Below the pieces are notes generated by a model that was not told where the DNA came from, ran no database searches, and saw only the letters and a program-made list of their open reading frames with translations. A stretch of DNA of 64,000 nucleotides from Novosphingobium nitrogenifigens DSM 19370. Lineage in GTDB: Bacteria; Pseudomonadota; Alphaproteobacteria; Sphingomonadales; Sphingomonadaceae. This document shows positions 26,504-35,293 of the stretch, one piece after another. The stretch covers positions 246,176-310,175 of the forward strand of contig NZ_GL876931.1 in the NCBI RefSeq assembly GCF_000192575.1. Direction: 5' to 3'. A program made the position numbers and the translations under genes. Numbering within the stretch: position 1 is the first letter of the stretch; every line of letters begins with the position of its first letter.

Positions 26504-27316
26504 CTAACCGAACCGGAAGGCTGAAATATCGGCGGACATGACGTGATCGGTGAACGGCTTGGTGCCCGCGTCGTCTCCGCCCGCTCCAGCCGTGACCATC
26601 AGTGGGATGAGGTGTTCTTCGCGCGGATGGGACAGGCGTGCCGACGGGGCCTTGTCCCAATGCGCAAGGCTTTCCCAACGGCGCGGGGCCTTGGCTGCGA
26701 CCGCATCGGTCAGCCAGGCATCGAACACGCGCGAGGGTTCCACGGCTGCGGGTGAGCGGAACGCGCGCATGTTGTGAAAGCTCATTCCCGATCCGACGAT
26801 CAGGATGCCTTCATCGCGCAAGGGGGCAAGCGCGGCGCCCGCGCGCAAGTGGTCCTCGGGATCGAGATCGCGCTTGAGCGAGAGCGGCACGATCGGCAGC
26901 ACTGCCTCGGGATCGATCAAGAGGAATGGGACGAAGACGCCGTGGTCGAACCCGCGCGAGGGCGTCGTTGCCGCAGGAAGGCCTGCCGCGCCGATAAGGT
27001 CGGCGACACGCCGGGCCAGATCGGGCGCACCGGGCGCGGGATAGTTCAGTTGATAGGTTTGCGGGGGAAAGCCGTAATAGTCGAAGATCATGTCCGGATG
27101 CGGCGCGGTCGAGGTGGTGAATGCGGGTTCTTCCCAATGCCCGGAAATGACAATCACGCCCTTGGGCCTTTCGGGCAGCGTGGCGATCATGCCGCGCAAG
27201 AATGCGGCGGTCTTGTCCCATTCGTCGATGCGCCCGCCCATCGCGCGCCAATCCATGAAAAAGCACGGTCCCCCGCCGTGGGGGATGAAGAACGTGGGCA
27301 TGCGGGTCGAGGTCAT
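26504..27316 (-). CDS. 4,5-DOPA extradiol dioxygenase-like protein (LigB family, YgiD/DODA)
   Basis: 270 aa from ATG 27316 (GGAG six bases upstream). The LigB-fold metal ligands are visible: FFIPHGGGPCFFM near the N-terminus, VIVISGHWEEP, SRGFDHGVFVPF and a GSGMSFHNMRAF segment. The family consists of non-haem iron or zinc enzymes; YgiD/DODA members open 3,4-dihydroxyphenylalanine-type catechols, and bacterial homologues often have unknown substrates. It is convergent with the second spermidine-dehydrogenase-like gene (10 nt) and separated from the acetamidase gene by a terminator, so it forms its own unit. Confidence 0.85.
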   Translation of the reverse strand: MTSTRMPTFFIPHGGGPCFFMDWRAMGGRIDEWDKTAAFLRGMIATLPERPKGVIVISGHWEEPAFTTSTAPHPDMIFDYYGFPPQTYQLNYPAPGAPDLARRVADLIGAAGLPAATTPSRGFDHGVFVPFLLIDPEAVLPIVPLSLKRDLDPEDHLRAGAALAPLRDEGILIVGSGMSFHNMRAFRSPAAVEPSRVFDAWLTDAVAAKAPRRWESLAHWDKAPSARLSHPREEHLIPLMVTAGAGGDDAGTKPFTDHVMSADISAFRFG

Positions 27317-27356
27317 GATGCGCTCCGATGCGAAAAAAGGTGATTGGGCCCGGCGC

Positions 27357-27395
27357 AAAAAGAACCGCGGCCCCCGGTTGTCCGGGGTACCGCGG
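27357..27395 (-). terminator. Rho-independent terminator of the formamidase/acetamidase gene
   Basis: On the minus strand a long hairpin (CCGCGG...CCGCGG outer stem with CCCCGG/CCGGGG inner stem) is followed by TTCTTTTT. It lies about 50 nt beyond the stop at 27446 and before the dioxygenase start. Confidence 0.85.
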
Positions 27396-27445
27396 CAGGA
27401 ATGATCCGCGTCAGGAGCAGATCAGCAGGAAAATCGGGAAGGCCA

Positions 27446-28537
27446 TCATTGCGGGTCCCTGACCGTCCCCTTGTGCGGGAAGATCGATCGGTCGACGCGC
27501 ACATGGACGCCCAGCGTGCCGTCGACGACCTGGGTCACGCCGAAATCGGCCGCCACGCTCATCAGCGAATAGGCATCGTCCGCCGAAAGCCCCTGATGCT
27601 CGGTCAGGAGATGCAGCATGTCCTTGGCCGCGTTCTTCATCGCCATGTCGAGATCGTCGCCGAAACCGTGGACGATCCAGTTTTTCGGCGTTTCCAAAAG
27701 CGGCGAGGGGAATTCGAAATCCTTGCGCAGCACGATCTGGAACAGGCAATTGAGACTGCTTTCGATCGCGGTTCCGGAAATCTCGCCGTCGCCCTGGCTG
27801 ACATGGGGATCGCCGATCGAGAACAGCCCGCCCTTGACCTGGCACTTGTAGTACATCGTCGCACCCGCGCCGATGCGCCAGTTGTCGATGTTGCCGCCGT
27901 GAAGGCCGGGGGGAATGGTCGAGACCGGTTCGTCGACGGCCGGCGCTACGCCTGCGGTGCCAAGATGCGGGCGCGCGGGGATGGTGATCCCTTCAAGAGC
28001 GGGCGAACGATCGCAGACCGGGCAATGGGTGATCGTTCCCGGGACAAGGTACTTGCCAGGAAAATCATAGGCATAGAGCGCATGGGCGGTCTGGGTGACG
28101 GGATCGAGTTCATAGATCGTCACCCGCTCCTTCTCGCCGAACTCCTGATAGAGATGGCCCCAGTTGGCGGCGAGATTGGACCCGTAATTGTTGCGCGGAA
28201 CCATCGAAAGATAGCGCACTTCGAGCATGTCACCCGGTTCTGCGCCTTCGACGAAGATCGGCCCGGTCATGATGTGCACGCCCGGCGCGCGGGTGGTCGG
28301 ATCGATTTCGGTAAAGATGCGTTCGACCCCGGCGTCGAACATCAGGTCGGGCGCGTCCCCGGCGTGATGGGTGATCGCTTCGGCAAAGACGAGATCACCG
28401 CTGCGGATGGTGAGCGCGGGTTTGATGTCAGGGGAGAAATAGCCCCAGTGTACCGTTTCCGGTGTCGCTTTCAGATGATGGATGGCGCCGGGCCGGATAG
28501 TGTCCTTCGTCTCGCCAAGCTTGCACGTCAGTGCCAT
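27446..28537 (-). CDS. Acetamidase/formamidase family protein
   Basis: 363 aa from the ATG at 28537; GGGGGGCG upstream serves as ribosome binding site. The FmdA/AmdA fold is evident from HWGYFSPDIKPAL, VRSGDLV-type repeats, EVRYLSMVPRNN, PHLGTAGVAP, PPGLHGGNIDNW and GDPHVSQGDGEISGTAIE. Family members hydrolyse formamide or acetamide to acid plus ammonia; others act on larger amides. The gene is divergent (about 206 nt) from a Rieske oxygenase, suggesting joint regulation and a nitrogen-releasing step in a larger catabolic route. Confidence 0.9.
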   Translation of the reverse strand: MALTCKLGETKDTIRPGAIHHLKATPETVHWGYFSPDIKPALTIRSGDLVFAEAITHHAGDAPDLMFDAGVERIFTEIDPTTRAPGVHIMTGPIFVEGAEPGDMLEVRYLSMVPRNNYGSNLAANWGHLYQEFGEKERVTIYELDPVTQTAHALYAYDFPGKYLVPGTITHCPVCDRSPALEGITIPARPHLGTAGVAPAVDEPVSTIPPGLHGGNIDNWRIGAGATMYYKCQVKGGLFSIGDPHVSQGDGEISGTAIESSLNCLFQIVLRKDFEFPSPLLETPKNWIVHGFGDDLDMAMKNAAKDMLHLLTEHQGLSADDAYSLMSVAADFGVTQVVDGTLGVHVRVDRSIFPHKGTVRDPQ

Positions 28538-28743
28538 CGCGCCCCCCGGGTCAGTGGTGAAATCTGACCCGCTTGTGCGGTTTGCGGTGCGGCATGGTCT
28601 TGACCGCACGCGCCCTGCAAGTTGCATCCGGGCGGGGGAGGATGGCTCGGGCAAATTTCCGGGCCGTCTGGCGCAAGACGAACAAGGATCTTCCCGCTTA
28701 GCCTCAGGACATCCCATACTCGCGCTCTGCGAAGGACATCGCC

Positions 28744-29916
28744 ATGCCCGATCTTGTCACGAAAGAGTTCATTGCCTCGTTTGCCAGCTCGGCGCTGGAC
28801 ATCGGGAGTGCGGAGACGCTGCCGCCGCCCTGCTATACCAGCGGCGAATTCTATGAATTCGAAAAGCGGGCGCTTTATGAAAAGGAATGGCTCTGCGTCG
28901 GACGGGTTCACTGGATCCCCGAGAACGGCGACTATTTCACCACCCGCATCATCGACGAGCCGGTCGTGGTGGCGCGCGGGCTCGACGGGGAAATCCGGGC
29001 GATGTCCTCGGTGTGCCAGCATCGCGCCATGCTGGTTGCCGAAGGACACGGCAATGCGCGCGGGTTCCTGTGCCCCTATCACCACTGGGCCTACAATCTG
29101 GAAGGTGAACTGGTCGGGGTTCCGGCGATGAACCGGACCTGCAATTTCGATCGCAAGGCCTATTCGCTGCCGCGTTTCGCGGTGGAAGTGTGGAACGGCT
29201 TCATCTTCATCAATTTCGACCGTGATGCAGCGCCGCTCGCGCCGCGTCTGGCGCAAGTGGCCGAGGCGGTCGCGGGCTATGACCTGGCCCATATCACCGG
29301 GCCGCGTCCCGATCCGGCGCCGACGATGCCGTGGAACTGGAAAGTCATGTTCGAAAACAACAATGACGGGTACCACGCCAGCAAGCTGCATCACGGCCCG
29401 CTGCACGATTTCATTCCGTCGAACCTTGCCGAATTTCCCGAAAGCGATCCGGCGGATGCCGGGTTCCTGCGCTTCAACGGCACCTTGCATCCCGATGCGG
29501 CATTCAATGCGACGCAGCGGGCGGTGTTCCCGATCTTTCCGGGGCTCGACGACACCATGCGCAACCGGGTCACCTTCGCCAACGTGCCGCCCACGCTCAG
29601 CCTCGTGATGACCAGCGATCTCGTCATCTACATGATCCTGCGCCCCAACGGCCCGGAATCGCTGGAAATGGATACCGGCGTACTGTTCGCCCCCGGCGCG
29701 ACGCAGGACCCGGCGTTCGAGCACAAGCTCGACATGACCATGCGCGCGACCTCGCATATCATCGCGCAGGATTTCCATGTCGATGCGCTTGTCCAGCAAG
29801 GCCTGCGCTCGCGCTTTGCCCCGCGCGGCCGCTACAGCTGGCAGGAAGGCGCGCAAGTCCAGTTCAACAAGTGGCTGGTGCGCCGCTACGAAGCGGCGAT
29901 CGCGGCGGAAGGTTGA
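28744..29916 (+). CDS. Rieske [2Fe-2S] aromatic-ring-hydroxylating oxygenase, alpha subunit
   Basis: 390 aa. The Rieske cluster ligands are Cys91, His93 (SVCQHRAM), Cys110 and His113 (FLCPYHHW). The mononuclear iron site is in the MFENNNDGYHASKLHHG segment with His211 and His216. This is the oxygenase component of a two- or three-component system; no ferredoxin, reductase or beta subunit is in the window, so electrons must come from elsewhere. Enzymes of this single-subunit type demethylate or hydroxylate aromatic or quaternary amine substrates. Its substrate is unknown. The bidirectional terminator at 29921 closes the unit. Confidence 0.9.
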   Translation: MPDLVTKEFIASFASSALDIGSAETLPPPCYTSGEFYEFEKRALYEKEWLCVGRVHWIPENGDYFTTRIIDEPVVVARGLDGEIRAMSSVCQHRAMLVAEGHGNARGFLCPYHHWAYNLEGELVGVPAMNRTCNFDRKAYSLPRFAVEVWNGFIFINFDRDAAPLAPRLAQVAEAVAGYDLAHITGPRPDPAPTMPWNWKVMFENNNDGYHASKLHHGPLHDFIPSNLAEFPESDPADAGFLRFNGTLHPDAAFNATQRAVFPIFPGLDDTMRNRVTFANVPPTLSLVMTSDLVIYMILRPNGPESLEMDTGVLFAPGATQDPAFEHKLDMTMRATSHIIAQDFHVDALVQQGLRSRFAPRGRYSWQEGAQVQFNKWLVRRYEAAIAAEG

Positions 29917-29920
29917 CGAT

Positions 29921-29957
29921 AAAAAGGGGCGCGTCCGGCTTGGGACGCGCCCCTTTC
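29921..29957. terminator. Bidirectional rho-independent terminator
   Basis: Eleven-base perfect stem GGGGCGCGTCC (29926-29936)/GGACGCGCCCC (29943-29953), with AAAAA on the left and TTT on the right. It ends the Rieske gene on the plus strand and the VOC gene on the minus strand. Confidence 0.9.
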
Positions 29958-29969
29958 CTCTCCCCCTCG

Positions 29970-30455
29970 TTATTCGCGGGTATAGTCGTCGGGAACCGCC
30001 GGGTTTTCGCCTGCCTTTACCCACAGCACGATCTCGTTGCCCCACGGATCGGCGAAGGCGTGGTTATAGCCGTTGAATTCGCGCCAGTAATGGTTGCGCC
30101 ACAGGATCGTACCGCCCAGTTCCTCGGCCGTTGCCAGGATGCGGTTGTGGTCGTCGTCATCGCCGACCAGGATCCAGATGCGCGCCTTGCGTCCCTCGCT
30201 CGACAGCTTGCGTGGTTCGACGCCGGCGGGATCGGGATGCGGACGGGCGTTTCCAGCATCGAAGATCCCGAGGTGCAGATTGCCGATGGCGCTGTCGCTG
30301 CCGTCCTTGTTCTGAAAGAAACCGCCCGGAACCATGCGGTGATAGATCCCGTGCGGACGGGCATCGTTTTCCCAGCCGAACACCCGGGCATAGAAGTCCC
30401 CGGCCGCCGCCGGATCGTCCGTGGCCAGATCGACGAAAATGAGTGTGTTGGTCAT
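29970..30455 (-). CDS. VOC family protein (glyoxalase/extradiol dioxygenase fold)
   Basis: 161 aa from ATG 30455 with GAGAGGG upstream. It has the paired beta-alpha-beta-beta-beta module of the vicinal-oxygen-chelate fold (LIFVDLATDDPAAAGDFYARVFGWE, a second half ending HAFADPWGNEIVLW). Metal-binding positions are plausible but the reaction is not identifiable: isomerase, dioxygenase or resistance protein are all possible. Divergent from the TauD-like gene at 30658, sharing a roughly 200-nt promoter region. Confidence 0.8.
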   Translation of the reverse strand: MTNTLIFVDLATDDPAAAGDFYARVFGWENDARPHGIYHRMVPGGFFQNKDGSDSAIGNLHLGIFDAGNARPHPDPAGVEPRKLSSEGRKARIWILVGDDDDHNRILATAEELGGTILWRNHYWREFNGYNHAFADPWGNEIVLWVKAGENPAVPDDYTRE

Positions 30456-30657
30456 CGTGCCCTCTCGTGGAAAAACGGTTCGGCACGGCTTTTCGGACTT
30501 GGACCGGGGCATGGTCTTGGCGTGGCGCGCCCTTGTTGTTGGTAGAGAGGGAAAGGCGGCATGGCGCCCAAGTTTTTGGCGCTCTCGCGTCAAGACCGGC
30601 ATGCGCTCTGCCTGTAGAACCCAAGGCATCATTCATTCAGCAGGAAAAGAGACACGC

Positions 30658-31737
30658 ATGGCGGTGATCGAAACGCTCGCTCCGGTGACGACCGATGCGG
30701 CCTGGCGCGGCGACGCGCTCATGGGACAGGATAGCTGGATCTATCGTCTGACCGATGCGCAAGTTGCTGAACTCGAAGAGCTTGGCCGCCGTTTCGTCGA
30801 AGCCGATCCTGACCTGCGTTTCGTGCAGGCGAGCGACTATCCGCTGGTCGAATGCGCACAGGCGGTGAAGGACTGGGGCCGCGACGTTGATTACGGGCGC
30901 GGTTTCGTGCTGGTTCGTGGCTTGCGCACGCATCTCTATTCCGATGCGCTGTCCGCGGCGATCTATTACATCCTGGGGCTCTATATGGGCGATCCCATTC
31001 GCCAGAACGAGATGGGCGACCTCATCGACCATGTCTATGCGACCTCGGACAAGACCATGGACGATCCCACCGCCCTGTCGGCCAAAGTGCGTGACAAGCT
31101 GGTCTATCATTCCGACAGCTCGGACATCGTGGCGCTGATGTGCCTGCGCCCCGCGCGTGAAGGCGGGGCCTCGTGCCTCGTATCCGGGGCGGAAATCTAT
31201 AACGAGATCCTGCGCCGCCGACCCGATCTTGCCCCGCTGCTGCTCGAACCGTTCCACTGGGACTGGAAGAAGCAGGATCATTCTGCGCCCGCCAATACTT
31301 ATACCTCGCCCATCGTCAGCATGAAGGACGGGGTGTTCAGCATGTACGCGGGCAGCCTCTATATCCTGACCGCGCAGGACTATCCCGAAGTGCCCCGGAT
31401 CACGCCCGAACAGGTTGAAGTGCTGCGCCTTTTCGACGAGATCACCTATGAACCGGGCATGGCGATCGAGATGGATTTCCGTCCCGGCGACATCCAGTGG
31501 CTGTCGAACTATTCCGCGCTTCATGCCCGGACCAGCTTTTCCGACTGGCCCGAACCGCAGCGCCGCCGCCATCTCCTGCGCCTGTGGCTCAGCCGCGACG
31601 CCGGGCGCCCGGTGGTCGACGGGTTCGGCAAGAACGGCGTGGTGCAAGTACGCCAGCATGCCCGCGACGGCGGGGCGGAACATCCCGACGCGCATTTCGA
31701 CATCGCTTCGATTGCCGTGCCCCGCCTGATCTCCTGA
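30658..31737 (+). CDS. TauD/TfdA family Fe(II)/2-oxoglutarate dioxygenase
   Basis: 359 aa from ATG 30658 (AGGAAAAGAG upstream). The iron ligands HxD are in LVYHSDSSDIVAL (His151, Asp153) and the distal histidine is in SNYSALHARTSF (His289), with an arginine pair further on (RRHLLRLWL) for 2-oxoglutarate. Family members hydroxylate diverse small molecules, often releasing an amine or sulfite. The substrate is unknown. It is longer than canonical TauD by about 75 residues, mostly at the N-terminus. Confidence 0.88.
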   Translation: MAVIETLAPVTTDAAWRGDALMGQDSWIYRLTDAQVAELEELGRRFVEADPDLRFVQASDYPLVECAQAVKDWGRDVDYGRGFVLVRGLRTHLYSDALSAAIYYILGLYMGDPIRQNEMGDLIDHVYATSDKTMDDPTALSAKVRDKLVYHSDSSDIVALMCLRPAREGGASCLVSGAEIYNEILRRRPDLAPLLLEPFHWDWKKQDHSAPANTYTSPIVSMKDGVFSMYAGSLYILTAQDYPEVPRITPEQVEVLRLFDEITYEPGMAIEMDFRPGDIQWLSNYSALHARTSFSDWPEPQRRRHLLRLWLSRDAGRPVVDGFGKNGVVQVRQHARDGGAEHPDAHFDIASIAVPRLIS

Positions 31738-31754
31738 TCGACGAAAGTGGCGTT

Positions 31755-31780
31755 CCCCCCTTCATTCGGCGGAAGGGGGG
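31755..31780 (+). terminator. Stem-loop between dioxygenase and response regulator
   Basis: A perfect nine-base stem CCCCCCTTC (31755-31763)/GAAGGGGGG (31772-31780) followed by CTTATAAG. It lies 17 nt after the dioxygenase stop and 16 nt before the response-regulator start. Weak or factor-assisted terminator, or a leader element of the two-component operon. Confidence 0.4.
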
Positions 31781-31795
31781 CTTATAAGACAGGGA

Positions 31796-32503
31796 ATGAC
31801 CACGCATTCGATCCTGTTCGTCGAGGATGATCCCGCGCTGCGCCTGCTGACGGCGCGGGCCTTGCGTGATTACGGCTATGATGTGCGCACGGCCGCGACC
31901 GGCGCGGAAATGTGGGCCATGCTCGAAACGCAGCCCGCCGATCTCATCGTCCTCGACATCATGCTGCCGGGCGGCAACGGGCTCGAACTCCTGCGCCGCC
32001 TGCGCAAGCAGAGCGAAGTGCCGGTGATTTTCGTGAGCGCGCGCGGCAGCGAGGAAGACCGCGTGCTCGGTCTCGAACTCGGGGCCGACGATTACCTGCC
32101 CAAGCCGTTCGGGACACGCGAACTGGCCGCCCGCATCGCTGCGGTGTTCCGGCGCGGCAGCGCGGCGGGTGGCGCGGTGGGGGCAAGCCACGGCGACTTT
32201 CTGTTCGAGGGCTGGACCCTGTCGCCCGCGCGCCACGAATTGCGCGCGTCCGACGGTACGCTGGTCGATCTGACCGGGGCCGAATTCGAATTGCTGACGA
32301 CTTTCGTGGAGCAGCCGCAACGCGTGGTCGCGCGTCACCGCCTGCTCGAATTGTCGCGGATGCGTCTGGGTGACAGTTCGGACCGCAGCATCGACGTTCT
32401 GGTCTCGCGCTTGCGGCGCAAGCTCGATTGTGGCGACGGACGCCTGATCGTGACCGTACGCGGGGTCGGCTACATGTTCACCGCGCCGGTCGAGCGACGA
32501 TGA
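31796..32503 (+). CDS. OmpR-family response regulator
   Basis: 235 aa. Receiver domain with acidic pair Asp11/Asp12, phosphoacceptor Asp54 in IVLDIMLPG, and Lys103 in LPKPFG; the C-terminal winged helix includes LTGAEFELLTTFVEQPQRVV and DVLVSRLRRKL. It is followed by an overlapping sensor kinase and, in the same direction, an RND metal-efflux operon and copper-resistance genes, so a metal-sensing role is likely. The sensor overlap (ATGA) couples the pair. Confidence 0.93.
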   Translation: MTTHSILFVEDDPALRLLTARALRDYGYDVRTAATGAEMWAMLETQPADLIVLDIMLPGGNGLELLRRLRKQSEVPVIFVSARGSEEDRVLGLELGADDYLPKPFGTRELAARIAAVFRRGSAAGGAVGASHGDFLFEGWTLSPARHELRASDGTLVDLTGAEFELLTTFVEQPQRVVARHRLLELSRMRLGDSSDRSIDVLVSRLRRKLDCGDGRLIVTVRGVGYMFTAPVERR

Positions 32504-33852
32504 CGCCCGCGCGGGCCCCATTCGGGCGCTTGCCCAAATGGCTGCGCACATCCTGGCTGTCGACGCAGGTCATTGCGATCGTCGGGCTGGTCATGGTGCT
32601 CGACTTCGCCTCGAACGCCTATGTCTTTCACGAGGCCGGGGCCTTCACGCTGCCCCATGCCGAGGCAGAAGCGCTCGCCTCCGGGCTCGACAGCGCGTCC
32701 AATACCATCGGTACCGCGCCCGAACCGGTCCGGCTGGAACTTGCACGACGGTTGAGCACGCCGCAGCTTCGCCTGGCATGGCAACGGGGGGCCGAGGCTC
32801 CGGCGACCGGCCTTGCGCTCTATGGCGTCTGGCGCCAGCTGCTGCGCGAACGTCCCTCGCTCGGCGGCACCGACTTGCGCCTGCATCATGCGGTCTTCGA
32901 CATGACCGGGGGACTGCGCGGGGATCTCACTCTGCGCGACGGGACGCATCTGCAATTCAGCGCGCGGACCCGCTCGGCCTGGCCCCTGCTGGTCAGCCAG
33001 CTGCTCAACCTGTTCCTGCCGACCGCCGCTTTCGCGCCGCTGGCGGGCTTGCTCGTCTATCTGTCGCTGCGTCCTTTGCGCGAACTGGTGCGGGCGACGC
33101 GGCGGATCGCGACGCCGCGTTTTCGCGTCATGGAGGAACGCGGCCCCGATGAAGTGCGCCGCCTGATCCGGGCATTCAACACGATGCAGACGCGGATCGA
33201 CGAGCTGTTCGAGGCCAATGTGCAGACCATGCTGGCGATCGGCCACGATTTGCGCACACCGCTGGCGCGTCTGCAGCTGCGTCTGGAAACGCATGCACTC
33301 GACGGTCCCGAGCGGCAGGCGATCGAGGCCGACATCGAGGAAATGCGCGACTTGCTCGCCTCGTTGCAGACTTATCTCGAAGCCGACAGTCCGCCCGGCA
33401 CGGGCGAGCGCGTCGATCTTGCCGCCATGGCGCAGACGCAAGTCGATCAGGCGGTCGATTGCGGGCGCGACGCGGACTATACCGGCCCCGATCGCCTGCC
33501 GGTCCTCACCAATGCGGTCGCATTGCGCCGGGCTCTGGCCAATCTCATCGACAATGCCCTGACGTATGGCGGGTCGGCCCGTGTCACGCTCGGCGTGGGG
33601 AAGGCGGGCATCGAGCTTGCCGTCGAGGACAGCGGGCCGGGCATTGCCGAGGACATGTTGCCACGCGTCCTGCAACCGTTCGTTCGCCTTGACGCCGCGC
33701 GCGAACGCAACAGCCGTGGCATGGGACTGGGCCTGACCATTGTCGAACGTTCGATCCGGGCGCTGGGCGGAACGTTGATCCTTGCCAATCGGCGGGAAGG
33801 GGGCCTGCGCGCGGCGATCCTGTTGCCCGCTTCGGCTCTGGCGCGGAAATAA
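32500..33852 (+). CDS. Sensor histidine kinase
   Basis: 450 aa starting at ATG 32500 inside the stop of the response regulator. Two membrane segments (near residues 19-40 and 165-190) flank a periplasmic loop of about 125 residues, then a HAMP-like linker, the H-box GHDLRTPLARLQL, N-box ANLIDNALTYGG, and the G-boxes DSGPGIAEDML and RGMGLGLTIVERSI. Presumed partner of the response regulator. Metal ligand preference cannot be read from the periplasmic loop. Confidence 0.93.
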   Translation: MTPARAPFGRLPKWLRTSWLSTQVIAIVGLVMVLDFASNAYVFHEAGAFTLPHAEAEALASGLDSASNTIGTAPEPVRLELARRLSTPQLRLAWQRGAEAPATGLALYGVWRQLLRERPSLGGTDLRLHHAVFDMTGGLRGDLTLRDGTHLQFSARTRSAWPLLVSQLLNLFLPTAAFAPLAGLLVYLSLRPLRELVRATRRIATPRFRVMEERGPDEVRRLIRAFNTMQTRIDELFEANVQTMLAIGHDLRTPLARLQLRLETHALDGPERQAIEADIEEMRDLLASLQTYLEADSPPGTGERVDLAAMAQTQVDQAVDCGRDADYTGPDRLPVLTNAVALRRALANLIDNALTYGGSARVTLGVGKAGIELAVEDSGPGIAEDMLPRVLQPFVRLDAARERNSRGMGLGLTIVERSIRALGGTLILANRREGGLRAAILLPASALARK

Positions 33853-34006
33853 CGGCCACCGGGCGCCAAGCTTTACCTTGGCTGTATCGGGTGGCGTCAG
33901 AAACACTTTGTTACAATCCAGCAAGTCGTGCGCAAATAGCGCCCCATAGTCTTTGCGGGTTCCCGCGCCGGTACGTCCGGCGCGGATCGAAGGACCGGAA
34001 AGATCA

Positions 34007-35293
34007 ATGCAATCACGCACCGTTGACCGCTCCAGCCGCAGGGCCTTGCGCGGCGTGCTGGCGGTCGTCCTCGCCCTGGGAGGCAGTGTGGCTGCCTACG
34101 CGGGGGAGCCCTTCACGCTGGCACAACTCGAAGACCTTGCCCGGCAAGGCAATCCCGCCTTGCGCACGGCCGAGGCCGGGGTCGGCGGGGCGCAGGCCGC
34201 GATCAGCACCGCGCGCGCCTTTCCCAATCCCGAAGTCGAATACATCGCCGGGTCGATGAATTACCGCCCCGGCGTCAGCGGCGTGTCGGGCGCGTCGGAC
34301 AGCCTCAACGTCACCCAGCCGCTCGACCTGCCGTTTCGGCGCAATCCGCGCATTGCGGCTGCGCGCGCCGGGCTCGAGGCGGCGCGGGCAGGCTATGCTG
34401 CCTATGAAAACGACTGGATCGCGCAATTGCGGCTCGGCTATTTCGAAGCCTTGCTTCGCCGGGCGGAAAAAGTCGCTGCCGATCAGGATCTCGCGCTGAT
34501 GCAGGCGGTCTATAGCCGGATCAGCCTGCGGGTGAAGCAGGGGGATGCGCCGCGCATCGAACTGATCCGCGCCGAAGCCGACTTGCTCGGCGTCCAGAAG
34601 ACCGCGCAGGCCGCGCAATTGCGCGAGGAGCAAGCGCGGTTGCAACTGCGTTCGCTGGTCGGGCCGGATCTGCCGCTCGATTACGAACCGGTCGGGCAGC
34701 TCGATGCCCCGCTGCCGCTAGAAACCGCGCCAGTGCTCGTCGAGCAGGCGATGAAATCCAATCCCATGCTGGCCAAGGCACGGGCCGAAGCTGATCAGGC
34801 GCGCGAACAGGTCGCCTATGAAAAGGCCGGACGCCTGCCCGGCGTCGCCTTGCGCGCGGTGAGCGAGCGCGACCGGGAAATGCATCAGAACCGTTTTGGG
34901 GTGACGCTGTCGATCCCGTTGTGGGACCGCAAGTTGGGGCCGGTCCGCGAAGCCGAAGCGCGGCGTTCGCAGGCCGACCTGCGCATCGAGGCTGAGACGT
35001 TCGCCGTGCGCCAGCGGATCGAGATCGCCCTGCGCCAGTACGAAGTTGCCCAGTCGCAAGTCTCTGCCTTGCAGAACGGGCTTGTTGCGCAGGCCAAGGC
35101 CGCCTTCGACGTTGCGCAAGTCGCCTACAAGACCGGGGAGCGCGGGTTGATCGACGTGCTCGATGCCCAGCGCGTCTATCGCGCCGCCCGCGCCGATCTC
35201 AATTCCTCCCGTTACGAACTGGCCGCCGCCTGGGTCGAGATCCAGCGTCTGGTCGCGCCTGTTGCCGAACCTGTCACGCGGAACGATCCATGA
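34007..35293 (+). CDS. Outer membrane efflux protein of an RND metal pump (CzcC/CusC-like)
   Basis: 428 aa from ATG 34007 (GGAAAGATCA upstream). A signal peptide (VLAVVLALGGSVAAYA) precedes an outer-membrane efflux (TolC) fold with two repeats of coiled-coil helices (LAQLEDLARQGNPALRTAEAGV, LVEQAMKSNPMLAKARAEADQAREQV are read in the two halves). Forms the channel of the tripartite pump with the two next genes; the stop overlaps the next start (ATGA). Unlike true CusC there is no obvious lipobox cysteine. Confidence 0.88.
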   Translation: MQSRTVDRSSRRALRGVLAVVLALGGSVAAYAGEPFTLAQLEDLARQGNPALRTAEAGVGGAQAAISTARAFPNPEVEYIAGSMNYRPGVSGVSGASDSLNVTQPLDLPFRRNPRIAAARAGLEAARAGYAAYENDWIAQLRLGYFEALLRRAEKVAADQDLALMQAVYSRISLRVKQGDAPRIELIRAEADLLGVQKTAQAAQLREEQARLQLRSLVGPDLPLDYEPVGQLDAPLPLETAPVLVEQAMKSNPMLAKARAEADQAREQVAYEKAGRLPGVALRAVSERDREMHQNRFGVTLSIPLWDRKLGPVREAEARRSQADLRIEAETFAVRQRIEIALRQYEVAQSQVSALQNGLVAQAKAAFDVAQVAYKTGERGLIDVLDAQRVYRAARADLNSSRYELAAAWVEIQRLVAPVAEPVTRNDP

